A DNA stretch of 40,757 nucleotides from AC-32 sp038237925 (lineage in GTDB: Bacteria > Actinomycetota > Thermoleophilia > Gaiellales > Gaiellaceae), in assembly GCA_038237925.1 (NCBI GenBank), contig JBBRYF010000018.1:1-40757 (forward strand). Reading direction: 5' to 3'. Below, piece by piece: positions 14,375-22,755 of this stretch. Position numbers and translations under genes: made by a program. Every line of letters begins with the position of its first letter. Position 1 is the stretch's first letter. The notes under the pieces were generated by a model that was given only the letters and a program-made list of their open reading frames with translations, did no database searches and was not told the origin of the DNA.

Positions 14375-15763
14375 GTGGGCTGGCTGACCGAGCTCGTCGA
14401 GGAACGGGGCGCCGAGGCCCTCGACCTCCACGCGCAGACGATCAACCCGCAGTTCGTGAAGCTGCTGCGGACGATCGGCTTCGACCGCCGCTGGGCGCGT
14501 GCGGAAGGCGCCTACCTGTGGGACGACGAGGGCAACCGCTACCTCGACGTGCTCGGCGGCTTCGGGATGTTCAACGTCGGCCGCAACAACCCGCGCATCC
14601 GCGAGGCGCTCGTCGAGGCCCTCGGCCTCGAGCGGCCGGGCTCGGTCCAGCTCGGCGTCGACGCGCTGCCCGCCCTGCTGGCGGAAGAGCTACTGCGCCG
14701 CGCTCCCGCGAGCGTCGAGCGCGTGCTCTTCACGAGCTCCGGGACCGAAGCGGTCGAGGCCGCGCTCAAGCTCGGCCGCGCGGCGACCGGTCGCAGCCGC
14801 GTCCTCTCGGCCGAGGACGCCTTCCACGGGCTCACGCTCGGCGCGCTCTCGGCGAACACGAGCCCCGAGTTCGCCTCGCGCTTCGGGCCGCTCCTGCCCG
14901 GCTTCGAGCAGGTGCCGTGGAACGACCTCGAGGCGTTGGAGCGCCAGCTCGCGCGCGAGGACGTGGCACTCTTCATCGTCGAGCCCGTGCAGGGCAAGGG
15001 CGTCAACCTTCCGGACGAGGGCTACCTCCCCGGCGCGCAGGAGCTCTGCCGCCGTTACGGGACCCTGTTCTGCGTCGACGAGGTGCAGACCGGCTTCGGC
15101 CGCACTGGGAAGCTCTTCGCGCTCGAGCACTGGGGGCTCGAACCGGATCTGATCACCGTCGCGAAGTCGCTCTCCGGCGGCTACGTCCCCGTCGGCGCGC
15201 TGCTGATGAGCGCCGAGGTCTACGACGGCGTCTTCGACTCGCTGCCGAACGCCGTCAGCCACGGCTCGACCTTCGCTCCGAACGACCTCGCCATGGTCGC
15301 GGGGCTCGCGACGCTGCGGGAGCTGGACGAGCAGCGTCTCGTCGAGCGCACGGCGCGGCTCGGAAAGCTGCTGCTCGAGCGCACGCGGCCGCTGGTCGAG
15401 CGCTCCGTGGTGCGCGACGCGCGCGGCCTCGGCCTGATGTGGGCGATCGAGTTCGAGGAGCCCGAGGGCGGCTCGCGCACGTGGAACCTGCTCGAACGGA
15501 TCCAGCCCGGCCTCTTCTCGCAGCTCGTGATCGTGCCGCTCTTCCGCGACCACCGGATCCTCAGCCAGGTCGCAGGTCACGGGCTGAACGTGCTGAAGGC
15601 GATCCCGCCGCTCGTCGTCACCGAGGACGATCTCGAGTGGTTCGCTTCGGCGCTCGACGAGACGGTCACGCGGGCCGAGAAGATGCCGCGCGCGCTTGTC
15701 CGCTTCGCGCTCGGTGCCGCTCGCGCCGGACGACCATCGAGCAAGCGGCTTACGCGCGCGTAG
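14375..15763 (+). CDS. Class III (ornithine/putrescine-type) aminotransferase
   Basis: This 462-residue PLP enzyme has the cofactor-binding SSGTEAVEAALKL (about 118-131), VDEVQTGFGRTG with the pyridine-nitrogen Asp (about 234), and the Schiff-base lysine K264 in ITVAKSLSGGYVP. Length and the N-terminal NPQFVKLLRTIGFDRRW extension resemble putrescine/acyl-CoA-type or ornithine aminotransferases rather than short ArgD. It transfers an amino group, probably from a diamine or omega-amino acid, to a keto acid. The start at 14375 is set by the GATAAT hexamer 6 nt upstream. Confidence 0.88.
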   Translation: MGWLTELVEERGAEALDLHAQTINPQFVKLLRTIGFDRRWARAEGAYLWDDEGNRYLDVLGGFGMFNVGRNNPRIREALVEALGLERPGSVQLGVDALPALLAEELLRRAPASVERVLFTSSGTEAVEAALKLGRAATGRSRVLSAEDAFHGLTLGALSANTSPEFASRFGPLLPGFEQVPWNDLEALERQLAREDVALFIVEPVQGKGVNLPDEGYLPGAQELCRRYGTLFCVDEVQTGFGRTGKLFALEHWGLEPDLITVAKSLSGGYVPVGALLMSAEVYDGVFDSLPNAVSHGSTFAPNDLAMVAGLATLRELDEQRLVERTARLGKLLLERTRPLVERSVVRDARGLGLMWAIEFEEPEGGSRTWNLLERIQPGLFSQLVIVPLFRDHRILSQVAGHGLNVLKAIPPLVVTEDDLEWFASALDETVTRAEKMPRALVRFALGAARAGRPSSKRLTRA

Positions 15764-15804
15764 CCCCCGCGGTCCTGATCAGGCTCGGAGGAAGGCGACG
15801 ATAG

Positions 15805-16167
15805 CTAGAGCTCGGAAACTTCCGCCTGGCGCTCGTCGATGCAGCCCTGCGCCCAGTGTTCGGCGGCCTCGACCAGGCGACCGCAGAGCATGTCCAGCTC
15901 ATGGTCGTCGTCCGGTAGCTGCTCGGGCGCGACCTCGATCCGCACCTGGTTTAGCGACGCCTCGCTGTCCTCGGTGATCTCGTGCCGCTCCTCGACGACG
16001 ATCGCGACCTCGCCGACCTTCGGGAGGAGCGTCTGGGCGAGCTCGTCGATCTCGGCGGCGGTGGCGGCGCGGCCCGCGAAAACGCCGAAGTTGATGCGGA
16101 CCTCGAGCCCCGGTGGCTCGGCGTCGCGGACACAGAAAGCAAGCTGCGGCTCGACCCTCATCCTCAT
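15805..16167 (-). CDS. Conserved-looking hypothetical protein, 120 aa
   Basis: This 120-residue acidic protein has a strand-rich N-terminal half (LEVRINFGVFAGRAATAAEI) and a C-terminal helix rich in Glu (ELDMLCGRLVEAAEHWAQGC). There is no signal peptide or membrane segment. I do not recognise a domain. A TAATAC sequence lies 8 nt upstream of the ATG, so it is probably its own unit. ATG 16161 is an alternative start two codons in. Confidence 0.6.
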   Translation of the reverse strand: MRMRVEPQLAFCVRDAEPPGLEVRINFGVFAGRAATAAEIDELAQTLLPKVGEVAIVVEERHEITEDSEASLNQVRIEVAPEQLPDDDHELDMLCGRLVEAAEHWAQGCIDERQAEVSEL

Positions 16168-16197
16168 TGCAATTCGTATTACCGCTCGGTCCCGGCG

Positions 16198-16947
16198 CTA
16201 ACCCTCGTGCGGCTCCCACCGGAACGACCGCAATGCCACGATCACGCCCGCGAGCCCCCAGGCGGCGATCACTGCGACGTTCGTGCCCTGCGACCAGATC
16301 GCGTGGTCGTGCAGCATCACGTTCCGGATCAGGCGCAGGAAATAGGTCAGCGGCAGCACGTCCGCGACCGCGCGCAGCACCTGCGGGAAGTGGTGCGGCG
16401 AGAAGAACGAGCCGGAGATGAACGACATCGGCAGGTAGATCGCGTTCACGACCGCCGAGGCGCCCTCGGCGCTCCGGATCAGCGCGGTCACGCCGATGCC
16501 GAGGCCGCAGAACGAGACGGCGCCGAGCAGCAGCGCGAGCACAAGCGAGCCGAGCCGGTCCGGCACCCCGATCCCGAACAGCACCCGGCCGAGCAGGATC
16601 AGCCCGGCTACCTCGACGGCGAAGGCCGCGAGGAACGCGGAGAGCACTGCCGCGACGTAGATGGGCGCCGGCAGCGGTGTCGCGCGCAGGCGCTTCAGGA
16701 TCCCGCTCTCGCGCCGGATCACGAGCACGATCGCGAGCCCCGCGAACGCGATCGAGATCGCGCCGAAGCCGATCATCCCGGCCTCGAGGAATTTCGACCC
16801 GCGGACGCCGTCGACGGTGTCGTTCCCGTAGGTGGAACCAAGCAGGACGAAGAAGATCATCGGTAGCAGAAACGTGAAGAACGCGAGCTCTCGGCTGCGC
16901 GTGTAGAGGAGCAGCTCGCCCTTCAGCTCGTGGAGGAGGAGCCTCAT
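16198..16947 (-). CDS. ABC-2 type transporter permease
   Basis: This 249-residue integral membrane protein has six predicted helices and the ABC-2 pattern: a cytoplasmic N-terminus with MRLLLHELKGELLLYTRSRE, a loop after TM1 (GSTYGNDTVDGVRG), RESGILKRLRATPLP between TM2 and TM3, and the conserved late helix LPMSFISGSFFSPHHFP. Its ATG overlaps the stop of the ATPase gene by 4 bp, so the two form an exporter, probably of a drug, lipid or polyketide. Confidence 0.9.
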   Translation of the reverse strand: MRLLLHELKGELLLYTRSRELAFFTFLLPMIFFVLLGSTYGNDTVDGVRGSKFLEAGMIGFGAISIAFAGLAIVLVIRRESGILKRLRATPLPAPIYVAAVLSAFLAAFAVEVAGLILLGRVLFGIGVPDRLGSLVLALLLGAVSFCGLGIGVTALIRSAEGASAVVNAIYLPMSFISGSFFSPHHFPQVLRAVADVLPLTYFLRLIRNVMLHDHAIWSQGTNVAVIAAWGLAGVIVALRSFRWEPHEG

Positions 16948-17792
16948 TCGGCGCTCTCCTCGGTCAGCGAGAGGTAGACCTCTTCGAGGCTCGGTCGGCG
17001 GACGACGAGGCCCTCGAGCTCGCGATTGTCGGCGAGTGCCTTGGCGGTGAGCTCGTGCAGGGCTCGGGTCGGCTCGTCGGTCTCGAGCACGACCTCGCGG
17101 CCGTTCTCGCGGTAGCGGATCTCCGTCGCGGGCACGGACCCGGTCAGCTCGGCGGGGGTGCCCGAGGCGACGATGCGGCCCTGGGCGAGCACGGCCACGC
17201 GGTCGGCGAGCTGCTCGGCCTCGTCGAGGTAGTGCGTGGTCAGGAGGATCGTCTTGCCGAGGCCGCGGAGGCCGCGGATCGTTTCCCAGGCCTGCCGCCG
17301 CGCGCGCGGGTCGAAGCCCGTGGTCGGCTCGTCCAGGAAGACGAGCTCCGGATCGCCGATCAGCGCGAGGCCGAGGTCGAGCCGTCGGCGCTGCCCGCCG
17401 GAGAGGCGACGTACGCGCTCGTCCCGCTTCTCCTGCAGCCCGACGAGCTCGACGACTTCGTCGACCGGGCGCGGCTCGCGGTAGTAGCCGGCGAACAGGC
17501 GCAGCATCTCGGCGGTCGTGAGCGTCTCGTACATCGCCGAGGACTGGAGCACGACGCCGATCCGCTCTCGCCAGTCCCCGCCCGCTCTCGCGGGGTCGGT
17601 TCCGAGCACCTCGACCTCGCCGCCGTCGCGCTTGCGGTAGCCCTCGAGGATCTCGACGGTGGTCGTCTTGCCCGCACCGTTGGGGCCGAGCAGGCCGAAG
17701 ACCTCGCCGCGGCGGACATCGAAGTCGATCCCGCGCACGGCCTCGAGCGCGCCGTAGGACTTGCGCAGGCCGCGGACGGCGATCGCGGTCAC
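16944..17792 (-). CDS. ABC transporter ATP-binding protein (DrrA/CcmA-like)
   Basis: This 282-residue ATPase has Walker A GPNGAGKT (36-43), signature LSGGQRRRLDLGLAL (about 134), Walker B LVFLDEPTTGFDP and H-loop TTHYLDEAEQLADRV, followed by the ~80-residue C-terminal domain of DrrA-type exporters ending SLEEVYLSLT. GTG 17792 overlaps the stop of the upstream phosphatase gene by 4 bp (GTGA). It energises the permease encoded directly downstream. Confidence 0.93.
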   Translation of the reverse strand: MTAIAVRGLRKSYGALEAVRGIDFDVRRGEVFGLLGPNGAGKTTTVEILEGYRKRDGGEVEVLGTDPARAGGDWRERIGVVLQSSAMYETLTTAEMLRLFAGYYREPRPVDEVVELVGLQEKRDERVRRLSGGQRRRLDLGLALIGDPELVFLDEPTTGFDPRARRQAWETIRGLRGLGKTILLTTHYLDEAEQLADRVAVLAQGRIVASGTPAELTGSVPATEIRYRENGREVVLETDEPTRALHELTAKALADNRELEGLVVRRPSLEEVYLSLTEESAE

Positions 17793-18184
17793 GGCAGCTC
17801 GATCGTGAGCATCGCGCCGGGCGGGAAGCCCGGCTCGGCACCGCCGGTGAGCGCCGCCGCGATGCGGGAGCAGTCCGGCTGGTGGCCGACGACGACCACC
17901 GTCTCGCCCCGCTCCTGGATCGCGGCGCGCACGCCCTCGGGGGTCGCGCCGGGCGCGAGCCGCTCGTCCGGTTCCGGCTCGACCCCGACCGGTCGCGCCA
18001 GCTCTTGCGCCGTCTCGCGCGCGCGAAGGAGCGGGCTCGTCAGGACTGCGTCCGGGCGAAAACCGTCGCGGGCGAGCCGCTGCCCGAGCGCGCGGGCAGC
18101 CTCGCGTCCCTCCGGCGTGAGCGACCGCAGCTCGTCCGGCTCTCCCGAGGCAGCTTCGGCGTGGCGCACGATGACCAGCTGCAC
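17789..18184 (-). CDS. sixA: SixA-like phosphohistidine phosphatase
   Basis: This 131-residue histidine-phosphatase-superfamily protein has the catalytic RHAEA (R7, H8), a second conserved Arg in TSPLLRARETAQ, and GHQPD near residue 103 carrying the second catalytic His. Short length and the GHQPDCS motif fit SixA, which removes phosphate from protein histidines. GTG 18184 is preferred because TATGCT lies 7 nt upstream; an ATG four codons earlier falls inside that hexamer. It is the first gene of the ABC exporter operon. Confidence 0.82.
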   Translation of the reverse strand: MQLVIVRHAEAASGEPDELRSLTPEGREAARALGQRLARDGFRPDAVLTSPLLRARETAQELARPVGVEPEPDERLAPGATPEGVRAAIQERGETVVVVGHQPDCSRIAAALTGGAEPGFPPGAMLTIELP

Positions 18185-18191
18185 GGCGCGG

Positions 18192-18201
18192 AGCATAGTC
18201 T
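18192..18201. promoter_or_regulatory. Bidirectional promoter sharing one TA dinucleotide
   Basis: Plus-strand TAGTCT (18196-18201) lies 6 nt before GTG 18208, and minus-strand TATGCT (18197-18192) lies 7 nt before GTG 18184. The two -10 hexamers overlap on the TA at 18196-18197. The whole intergenic spacer is 23 bp. Confidence 0.55.
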
Positions 18202-18207
18202 CCGCCC

Positions 18208-19056
18208 GTGCGCACGTTCCGCTACGTCGTCGCCGATGTCTTCACGGATACGCCGCTGGCCGGGAACCAGCTCGCGGTCTTCACCGACGCGCGCGGCCTC
18301 TCGGACGAGGAGATGCAGCAGCTCGCGCGTGAGACGAACTTCAGCGAGACCGTCTTCGTGCTCAAGCCCGAGGGCGACGGGCACGCCCGGATGCGGATCT
18401 TCACGCCGACGGCCGAGGTGCCGTTCGCGGGTCACCCGACGCTCGGCACGGCGTTCGTCCTGGCGGGGCCGCTGCAGTCCATGGAGATCCGGCTCGAAAC
18501 GCTGTCCGGTGTCGTGCCGGTGATGCTCGAGCGCGAGCGCGACCGGATCGTCTTCGGGCGGATGCGCCAGCCGCTGCCCACGTGGTCGCTGTACGAGCAC
18601 GAGGCCGCGCTGCTTGCGGGGCTCGGCCTCGAGCGCTCCGAGCTGCCGGTCGAGCTGTACGACAACGGCATGCACCACGTCTACGTCGCGCTCGCCTCGG
18701 AGGACGAGGTGGCCGCGTTGACGCCTGACCTTTCCGCGCTACGCGATGCGCCGGCCGTGCTCGGCATCAACTGCTTCGCGGGCTCGGGGACGCGCTGGAA
18801 GACGCGGATGTTCTCCCCGAGCGGCGGTTTCATGGAGGACCCTGCGACGGGCTCCGCCGCGGGGCCGCTGGCCGTGCACCTCGCACGGCACGGGCGGATC
18901 GGCTTCGGCGAGGAGATCGAGATCTCGCAGGGCGTGGAGGTCGGCCGACCGTCAACGCTCTATGCGCGAGCGGACGGCTCGCCCGAGCAGCTCGAGCAGG
19001 TCGAGGTCGGCGGCAGCGCCGTCCTGGTCGCGCGCGGCGAGTTCAGGCTTCCCTGA
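18208..19056 (+). CDS. PhzF family isomerase/epimerase-like protein
   Basis: This 282-residue protein of the diaminopimelate-epimerase-like fold has the N-terminal VFTDTPLAGNQLAVF, the catalytic Glu in NFSETVF (E47), AGHPTLGTAF (about 73-82) and the C-terminal MEDPATGSAAGPLAV that binds the product carboxylate. PhzF-type proteins isomerise small acids; the real substrate is unknown for most members and no phenazine genes are present. The last 14 bp overlap the convergent gene's end around a TCAGG-CTTC-CCTGA inverted repeat. Confidence 0.88.
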   Translation: MRTFRYVVADVFTDTPLAGNQLAVFTDARGLSDEEMQQLARETNFSETVFVLKPEGDGHARMRIFTPTAEVPFAGHPTLGTAFVLAGPLQSMEIRLETLSGVVPVMLERERDRIVFGRMRQPLPTWSLYEHEAALLAGLGLERSELPVELYDNGMHHVYVALASEDEVAALTPDLSALRDAPAVLGINCFAGSGTRWKTRMFSPSGGFMEDPATGSAAGPLAVHLARHGRIGFGEEIEISQGVEVGRPSTLYARADGSPEQLEQVEVGGSAVLVARGEFRLP

Positions 19057-19435
19057 GCTCGAGCGCCTCGATCTCGGGCAGCTCGGGCGCCAGGGCTTGC
19101 CAGAAGACGCCGCCGTTCGTCGAGAGGTAGAGCCGGTTGCGCGCCGCATACACGACGTAGTCGGGATCGTCCGCCGCGATCGCGATCGCGCGGCCCGGTG
19201 GCAGGCCGCCGCCGGCCTCGCGCCACGTGCGGCCGGCGTCGTTCGAGACCGCGAGCGGCGGGCGGCGGTCGACGACCGCGATCACGGTCGAGCCCACGGC
19301 CGCAGCGGCCACGACCAGGGGCAGCGCGAGGGAGACCGGATCGGGCTCGACCACGGCATCCGCTGCTCCGAGCACCTCCTCCTCGTCGAGGTCGACGTCG
19401 AAGACGCCGTCAACGGTCGAGACGAGCGCCCTCAC
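19043..19435 (-). CDS. Small Asp-box (BNR-like) protein
   Basis: This 130-residue protein has two Asp-box-like motifs, SNDAGRTWRE (about 73) and STNGGVFWQAL (about 111), separated by AIAIAADDPDYVVYAARNRL. This pattern is typical of two blades of a sialidase/sortilin-type beta-propeller. It is too short to close a propeller, so it may be a remnant or a dimer-forming piece. The N-terminus has an acidic DVDLDEEEVLG stretch. GTG 19435 overlaps the kinase stop (GTGA). No signal peptide is obvious. Confidence 0.65.
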   Translation of the reverse strand: MRALVSTVDGVFDVDLDEEEVLGAADAVVEPDPVSLALPLVVAAAAVGSTVIAVVDRRPPLAVSNDAGRTWREAGGGLPPGRAIAIAADDPDYVVYAARNRLYLSTNGGVFWQALAPELPEIEALELREA

Positions 19436-20232
19436 TGCAGCCGGAGCCCGAGCAGGCCGGCGACGAGCGCGGTCGCGCGGCGCGCGGCGGGGACGGGTGC
19501 GTGGCCGGTCGCGCGCGAGACGAGGTACGCCGCCGTGAAGGCGTCGCCCGCTCCGGTCGGGTCGATCGCGCCGCCCACCGGCCACGCGACCAGGCGCTCG
19601 AGCCGTCCGTCGGCCAGCACGAGCGATCCTTCCGAGCCAAGCGTGACCACGACTTCTGCCACCCCGAGCGAGCGCAGCGCGTCCTCGTCCGGCTCGCCGA
19701 CCAGCACGCGCGCTTCCTCATCGGCGAGCTTCAGCACCGAGATGTGCCGCAGCACCTCAGGGTCGTAGTCGGCGTCGAGGGCCAGCGGCCCGGTCCGGGC
19801 GGGCCGCACCAGCCCCTGGCCATCGAAGCAGACGCGGCGTTCCCGCGCGAGCGCCGCCAGCGTCTCGGCCGGGAAATCGGAGCGAGCCAGCGCGCCGACC
19901 TGAACCCAGTCAGCCCGCTCGAGCCCTCGCAAATCGGCAGGCTGCCAGGCCGGGCCGAGCGCTTCGACCACCATCTCACGCCGGTCGCCGTCGTACCGGA
20001 ACGAGAACGCAGCCGTCGAGTCGCCCGCGCGCCAGAGCACGGGCACGCCGAGCCGAACGAGCGGAGGCACGAGCAGGCGCCGGTCGGCTTCCGCGCACTT
20101 GGCCGCGACGAGCGCGGGCCGGCCGAGCACGCGCAGGGCGCGGGCCGCGTGGAACGGCGCGCCTCCTGGCCGCGGCTCCCCGCCGTCAACGAGGTCGCGC
20201 GAGAGGTTCCCGACGACTGCGAGCGGCCGCAC
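19432..20232 (-). CDS. PfkB family carbohydrate/nucleoside-type kinase
   Basis: This 266-residue ribokinase-superfamily kinase is shorter than the usual ~300. It has the N-terminal VVGNLSRDLV, the PGGAPFHAARALRVLG substrate-binding segment (22-37) and signature 2 DPTGAGDAFTAAYL with catalytic base D230 and the GAGD anion hole. The phosphoryl acceptor is not predictable. It overlaps the end of the TPP-riboswitch-controlled permease gene by 47 bp, but TAGATT lies 6 nt before its GTG, so it probably also has its own leaderless promoter. A role in pyrimidine (HMP) salvage is possible only by context. Confidence 0.8.
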   Translation of the reverse strand: MRPLAVVGNLSRDLVDGGEPRPGGAPFHAARALRVLGRPALVAAKCAEADRRLLVPPLVRLGVPVLWRAGDSTAAFSFRYDGDRREMVVEALGPAWQPADLRGLERADWVQVGALARSDFPAETLAALARERRVCFDGQGLVRPARTGPLALDADYDPEVLRHISVLKLADEEARVLVGEPDEDALRSLGVAEVVVTLGSEGSLVLADGRLERLVAWPVGGAIDPTGAGDAFTAAYLVSRATGHAPVPAARRATALVAGLLGLRLQ

Positions 20233-21547
20233 GGCGCGAATCTACCCAGGCTGCGAGCATCGTCAGCCCGAACGCGACCGCGAAGCTCGGGAGGGACGCC
20301 GTCAGCCGTGCGTGTCCGGGGCCCAGGTGCTCGACGACGCCGGTCCACCAGGAGGGGCCGACCGGCGAGAGCCACTGGTAGAGCGCGAAGCCCGCCACCC
20401 ACGCCGCGAGCCGCTCCCAGCGCACGGCCGGCGCGCCGAAGACGTCGTGGGCCGCGTAGTGGGCGCCGCGCGCGAGCCAGTCGGCGAGCAACACGCCGAA
20501 GAGCGGCACGAACACCGAGCCGAGCAGGAACAGGAACGTGAGGTAGTTGCCGAGGTCGATCGCGATCGCACCGCCCGTCGCCGTGGCCGCGACGAGTACG
20601 ATCAGCACCCGCTGCGAGGCGCGCGGGAGCACGTTCTGCAGCGAGACCGCGGTCGAGTAGACGTCCGCGAACGCCTCGTCGCTCTCGTCGACGGTCAGCA
20701 TCAGCAGCGCGACGACCGCAAGTGCGCTGCCGCCCGCGACTGCGCTCGGGATCTGCGCCGGGTCGCTCAGCCCGCGCGCGAGCACGAGCACCGCGCCGAG
20801 CGCGAAGGCCCAGAGCGTCGGCAGCAGGTAGCCGATTCCCGCGCCGACGAACGCGCTGCGCCGGTCGCGCGCGAAGCGTGTGTAGTCGGCGGCGAGCGGC
20901 GTCCAGGAGATCACGCTCGCGACCACGAGGTCGATCCCCTGGCCGAGCGAGAGCCCGCCGGTGCCGTGCGTGTGCCAGAGCGCGTGCAGGTTCGCCTTGT
21001 CGATCGCCCACCAGGTCAGGTAGGCGATCGAGGCCGCGACCGCCCAGATCGCGAACTTCCGCACGTAGCGACGGACGAAGCCGACCGGGCCGAGCAGGCC
21101 GAGGCCGAGCGAGACCGCGCCGAAGAGGAGCGCCCAGAGCCACCGGTCGCGGAAGCCGAAGACCCGCTCGGAGAGCGCCGCCGCGGCGGTCGAGATGATG
21201 ATCAGTTCGAAGGTCGACCAGCCGAGGTTCTGGGCCACGTTCAGCACCGTCGGCGCGTAGGAGCCGCGGCGGCCGAGCGGCGCGCGCAGCAGCACCATCC
21301 CCGGCACACGCGCGTCGGCCCCAATCGCGCCGGCGAGGCCCAGGAGCAGGTTCCCGGCGAGCGCCCCGATCAGAATCGCGAGCAGTGCTTGCTTGAACGA
21401 CAGCATCGGGACGAGGCCGGCCGCGGCGACGATCACGAGCAGGCTGACCGAGAGATTCCCCCACAGCAGCGTCAGGTCGAGCAGGCCCAGCACCCGCAGG
21501 CGCTCCGGGACCGGCTCGATCCCCCACGCAGGAGTTCGCTCGTCCAT
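20186..21547 (-). CDS. cytX: NCS1 family permease, predicted thiamine-precursor (HMP) transporter
   Basis: This 453-residue membrane protein has about 12 helices and the NCS1 (cytosine/purine/uracil/thiamine/allantoin) pattern, including the N-terminal TLLWGNLSVSLLVIVAAAGL and LGWSTFELIIISTAA in the middle. It sits directly behind a TPP riboswitch, and the riboswitch 3' end supplies its SD (AAGGGAG). TPP-regulated NCS1 permeases are annotated CytX and proposed to import hydroxymethylpyrimidine. The substrate call therefore rests on regulation plus family, not on binding-site residues. The C-terminal ~25 residues are Arg-rich. Confidence 0.82.
   Translation of the reverse strand: MDERTPAWGIEPVPERLRVLGLLDLTLLWGNLSVSLLVIVAAAGLVPMLSFKQALLAILIGALAGNLLLGLAGAIGADARVPGMVLLRAPLGRRGSYAPTVLNVAQNLGWSTFELIIISTAAAALSERVFGFRDRWLWALLFGAVSLGLGLLGPVGFVRRYVRKFAIWAVAASIAYLTWWAIDKANLHALWHTHGTGGLSLGQGIDLVVASVISWTPLAADYTRFARDRRSAFVGAGIGYLLPTLWAFALGAVLVLARGLSDPAQIPSAVAGGSALAVVALLMLTVDESDEAFADVYSTAVSLQNVLPRASQRVLIVLVAATATGGAIAIDLGNYLTFLFLLGSVFVPLFGVLLADWLARGAHYAAHDVFGAPAVRWERLAAWVAGFALYQWLSPVGPSWWTGVVEHLGPGHARLTASLPSFAVAFGLTMLAAWVDSRRAAARSRREPLARPR
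20239..20244 (-). promoter_or_regulatory. -10 element TAGATT of the PfkB kinase gene
   Basis: On the minus strand TAGATT ends 6 nt before GTG 20232. It lies inside the 3' end of the permease gene, so the kinase may be expressed when the riboswitch is off. Confidence 0.45.
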
Positions 21548-21550
21548 CTG

Positions 21551-21624
21551 CTCCCTTCGCTGGTGCTAGCCAGATCAGGTTCGACGGGTGTGATCTCAGC
21601 CGCTTGCCGCGGCACCCCGGATCC
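21551..21624 (-). promoter_or_regulatory. TPP riboswitch (THI element)
   Basis: The minus strand reads CGGGGTGCC, then GGCTGAGA, then ACCC, then GAACCTGATCTGG, CTAGCACCAGCGAAGGGA, which are the conserved blocks of the THI element in order and spacing. The last block doubles as the SD, with ATG 21547 only a few bases on, so control is probably at translation initiation. TACAGT (21633-21628) is a likely -10 for the transcript. Confidence 0.95.
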
Positions 21625-21627
21625 GGC

Positions 21628-21633
21628 ACTGTA
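21628..21633 (-). promoter_or_regulatory. -10 element TACAGT of the TPP riboswitch transcript
   Basis: TACAGT on the minus strand ends 3-4 nt before the first conserved riboswitch bases. Its TA overlaps a plus-strand TACCGG that lies 4 nt before the divergent ATG at 21642. Confidence 0.4.
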
Positions 21634-21641
21634 CCGGCCGC

Positions 21642-22106
21642 ATGGAACGCAGACGCAGGCGCGCGCAGCTCACGCCGCTGAGCGGCGAGCTCAAGGCGGA
21701 GGCCGAGTGGGCTCCGGCCGACCCGGTCGCCGAGCAGCGGCGGCAGGAGAGGCCGAGGCGGCGGCGCCGGAAGCGGCAGCCGCCGGCGACGCGCCGCGCG
21801 CTGATCCTCTTCGGGCTGCGGCGGCTCGCGCTGATCCTGCTCTTCTCGGGCGGCAGCGTCGCCCTCGTGGCCGCGCTGATCGTCTGGCGCGGCAGCTCGC
21901 ACCCGGCACAGGTCTTCCTGCTTGCCTACTACTTCGCCGGCGCGGCGATCGGCGCGGTCGCCGTGCTCGGCGGCACCGGCATGAACACCCACTGGTACTG
22001 GCAAGAGCGGGCCGACCGCGAGCAGACGTTCAACATGTCCTTTGCGTATGCGCTGATCGGCGGCGTCCTGTTCGCCTTCGGCCTGGCGCTCGACTCCCTG
22101 CTCTAG
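21642..22106 (+). CDS. Small membrane protein, unknown function
   Basis: This 154-residue protein has a ~50-residue Arg-rich cytoplasmic N-terminus (RRRRRAQLTPLSGEL; PRRRRRKRQPPATRR), then three predicted helices (about 57-77, 90-108 and 133-152). The loop GTGMNTHWYWQERADREQTF is distinctive. I recognise no family. It diverges from the TPP-regulated permease and its TAG overlaps the LysE stop in CTAG. Confidence 0.65.
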   Translation: MERRRRRAQLTPLSGELKAEAEWAPADPVAEQRRQERPRRRRRKRQPPATRRALILFGLRRLALILLFSGGSVALVAALIVWRGSSHPAQVFLLAYYFAGAAIGAVAVLGGTGMNTHWYWQERADREQTFNMSFAYALIGGVLFAFGLALDSLL

Positions 22107-22738
22107 CTCTTGACCGGCGCAGTGAACGCGGCGACTGCGCCGAGCCCGACGAAGAGCGAGCCCGAGACGTAGCGTTGGAAGATCGGGAAGCGCCGGATGC
22201 GGCGGAGCCGCTCGCCAAGCGTCCCCGCGACGAGCGCCCAGACGCAGTCGCTGAGGAAGCCGAGCGCGGCGAAGAGCAGGCCGAGCGCGAGGATCTGCAG
22301 CCAGGCTGCGCCGCGGGCTGGATCGACGAACTGCGGCAGGAAGGCGAGGAAGAAGAGTGCGGTCTTCGGGTTGAGCACGTTCACGACGATCCCCTGCCGG
22401 TAGAGCCGTCCCAGGTCGCGCGTGCGATCGAGCTCGGGCGGCGCCTCGCGCTCCCAGCCCGCGAGCCGGCGGATCCCGACGATGATCAGGTACGCGGCGC
22501 CCAGGTACTTGACGACGTCGAAGGCGAGTGCGGAGGAGGCGAGGAGCGCCGAGAGCCCGACGGTGGCCGCGGCGATGTGGACGAGCGTCCCGGTCGTGAT
22601 TCCCGCGACCGACACGATCCCGGCGCGCCGCCCGTGCGAGACGCTTTGGGTGACGATGTAGAGCACCGAAGGCCCCGGCACGACGAGCAACAACAGCGCG
22701 GCGCCGACGAACAACGCGAGCCGGGACGGATCGGGCAT
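22103..22738 (-). CDS. LysE/RhtB family translocator
   Basis: This 211-residue exporter has six predicted helices and the family marks: an N-terminal GAALLLLVVPGPSVLYIVTQ, SHGRRAGIVSVAGITTGTLVH after TM1, and VLNPKTALFFLAFLPQFVDP in the middle. LysE/RhtB members export amino acids such as lysine, threonine or homoserine lactone. TATCTT lies 7 nt before its ATG. Its stop overlaps that of the convergent membrane protein. Confidence 0.9.
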   Translation of the reverse strand: MPDPSRLALFVGAALLLLVVPGPSVLYIVTQSVSHGRRAGIVSVAGITTGTLVHIAAATVGLSALLASSALAFDVVKYLGAAYLIIVGIRRLAGWEREAPPELDRTRDLGRLYRQGIVVNVLNPKTALFFLAFLPQFVDPARGAAWLQILALGLLFAALGFLSDCVWALVAGTLGERLRRIRRFPIFQRYVSGSLFVGLGAVAAFTAPVKS

Positions 22739-22745
22739 GCCGGCG

Positions 22746-22755
22746 AAGATACCGT
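22746..22755. promoter_or_regulatory. Second bidirectional promoter with shared TA
   Basis: Minus TATCTT (22751-22746) lies 7 nt before ATG 22738 and plus TACCGT (22750-22755) lies 6 nt before GTG 22762. They share the TA at 22750-22751. The 23-bp spacer and all offsets equal those at 18185-18207. Confidence 0.55.

Noticed and set aside
18208..19056. PhzF as evidence for phenazine biosynthesis
   Set aside because: No other phz genes are present; PhzF-like proteins are common outside phenazine clusters.
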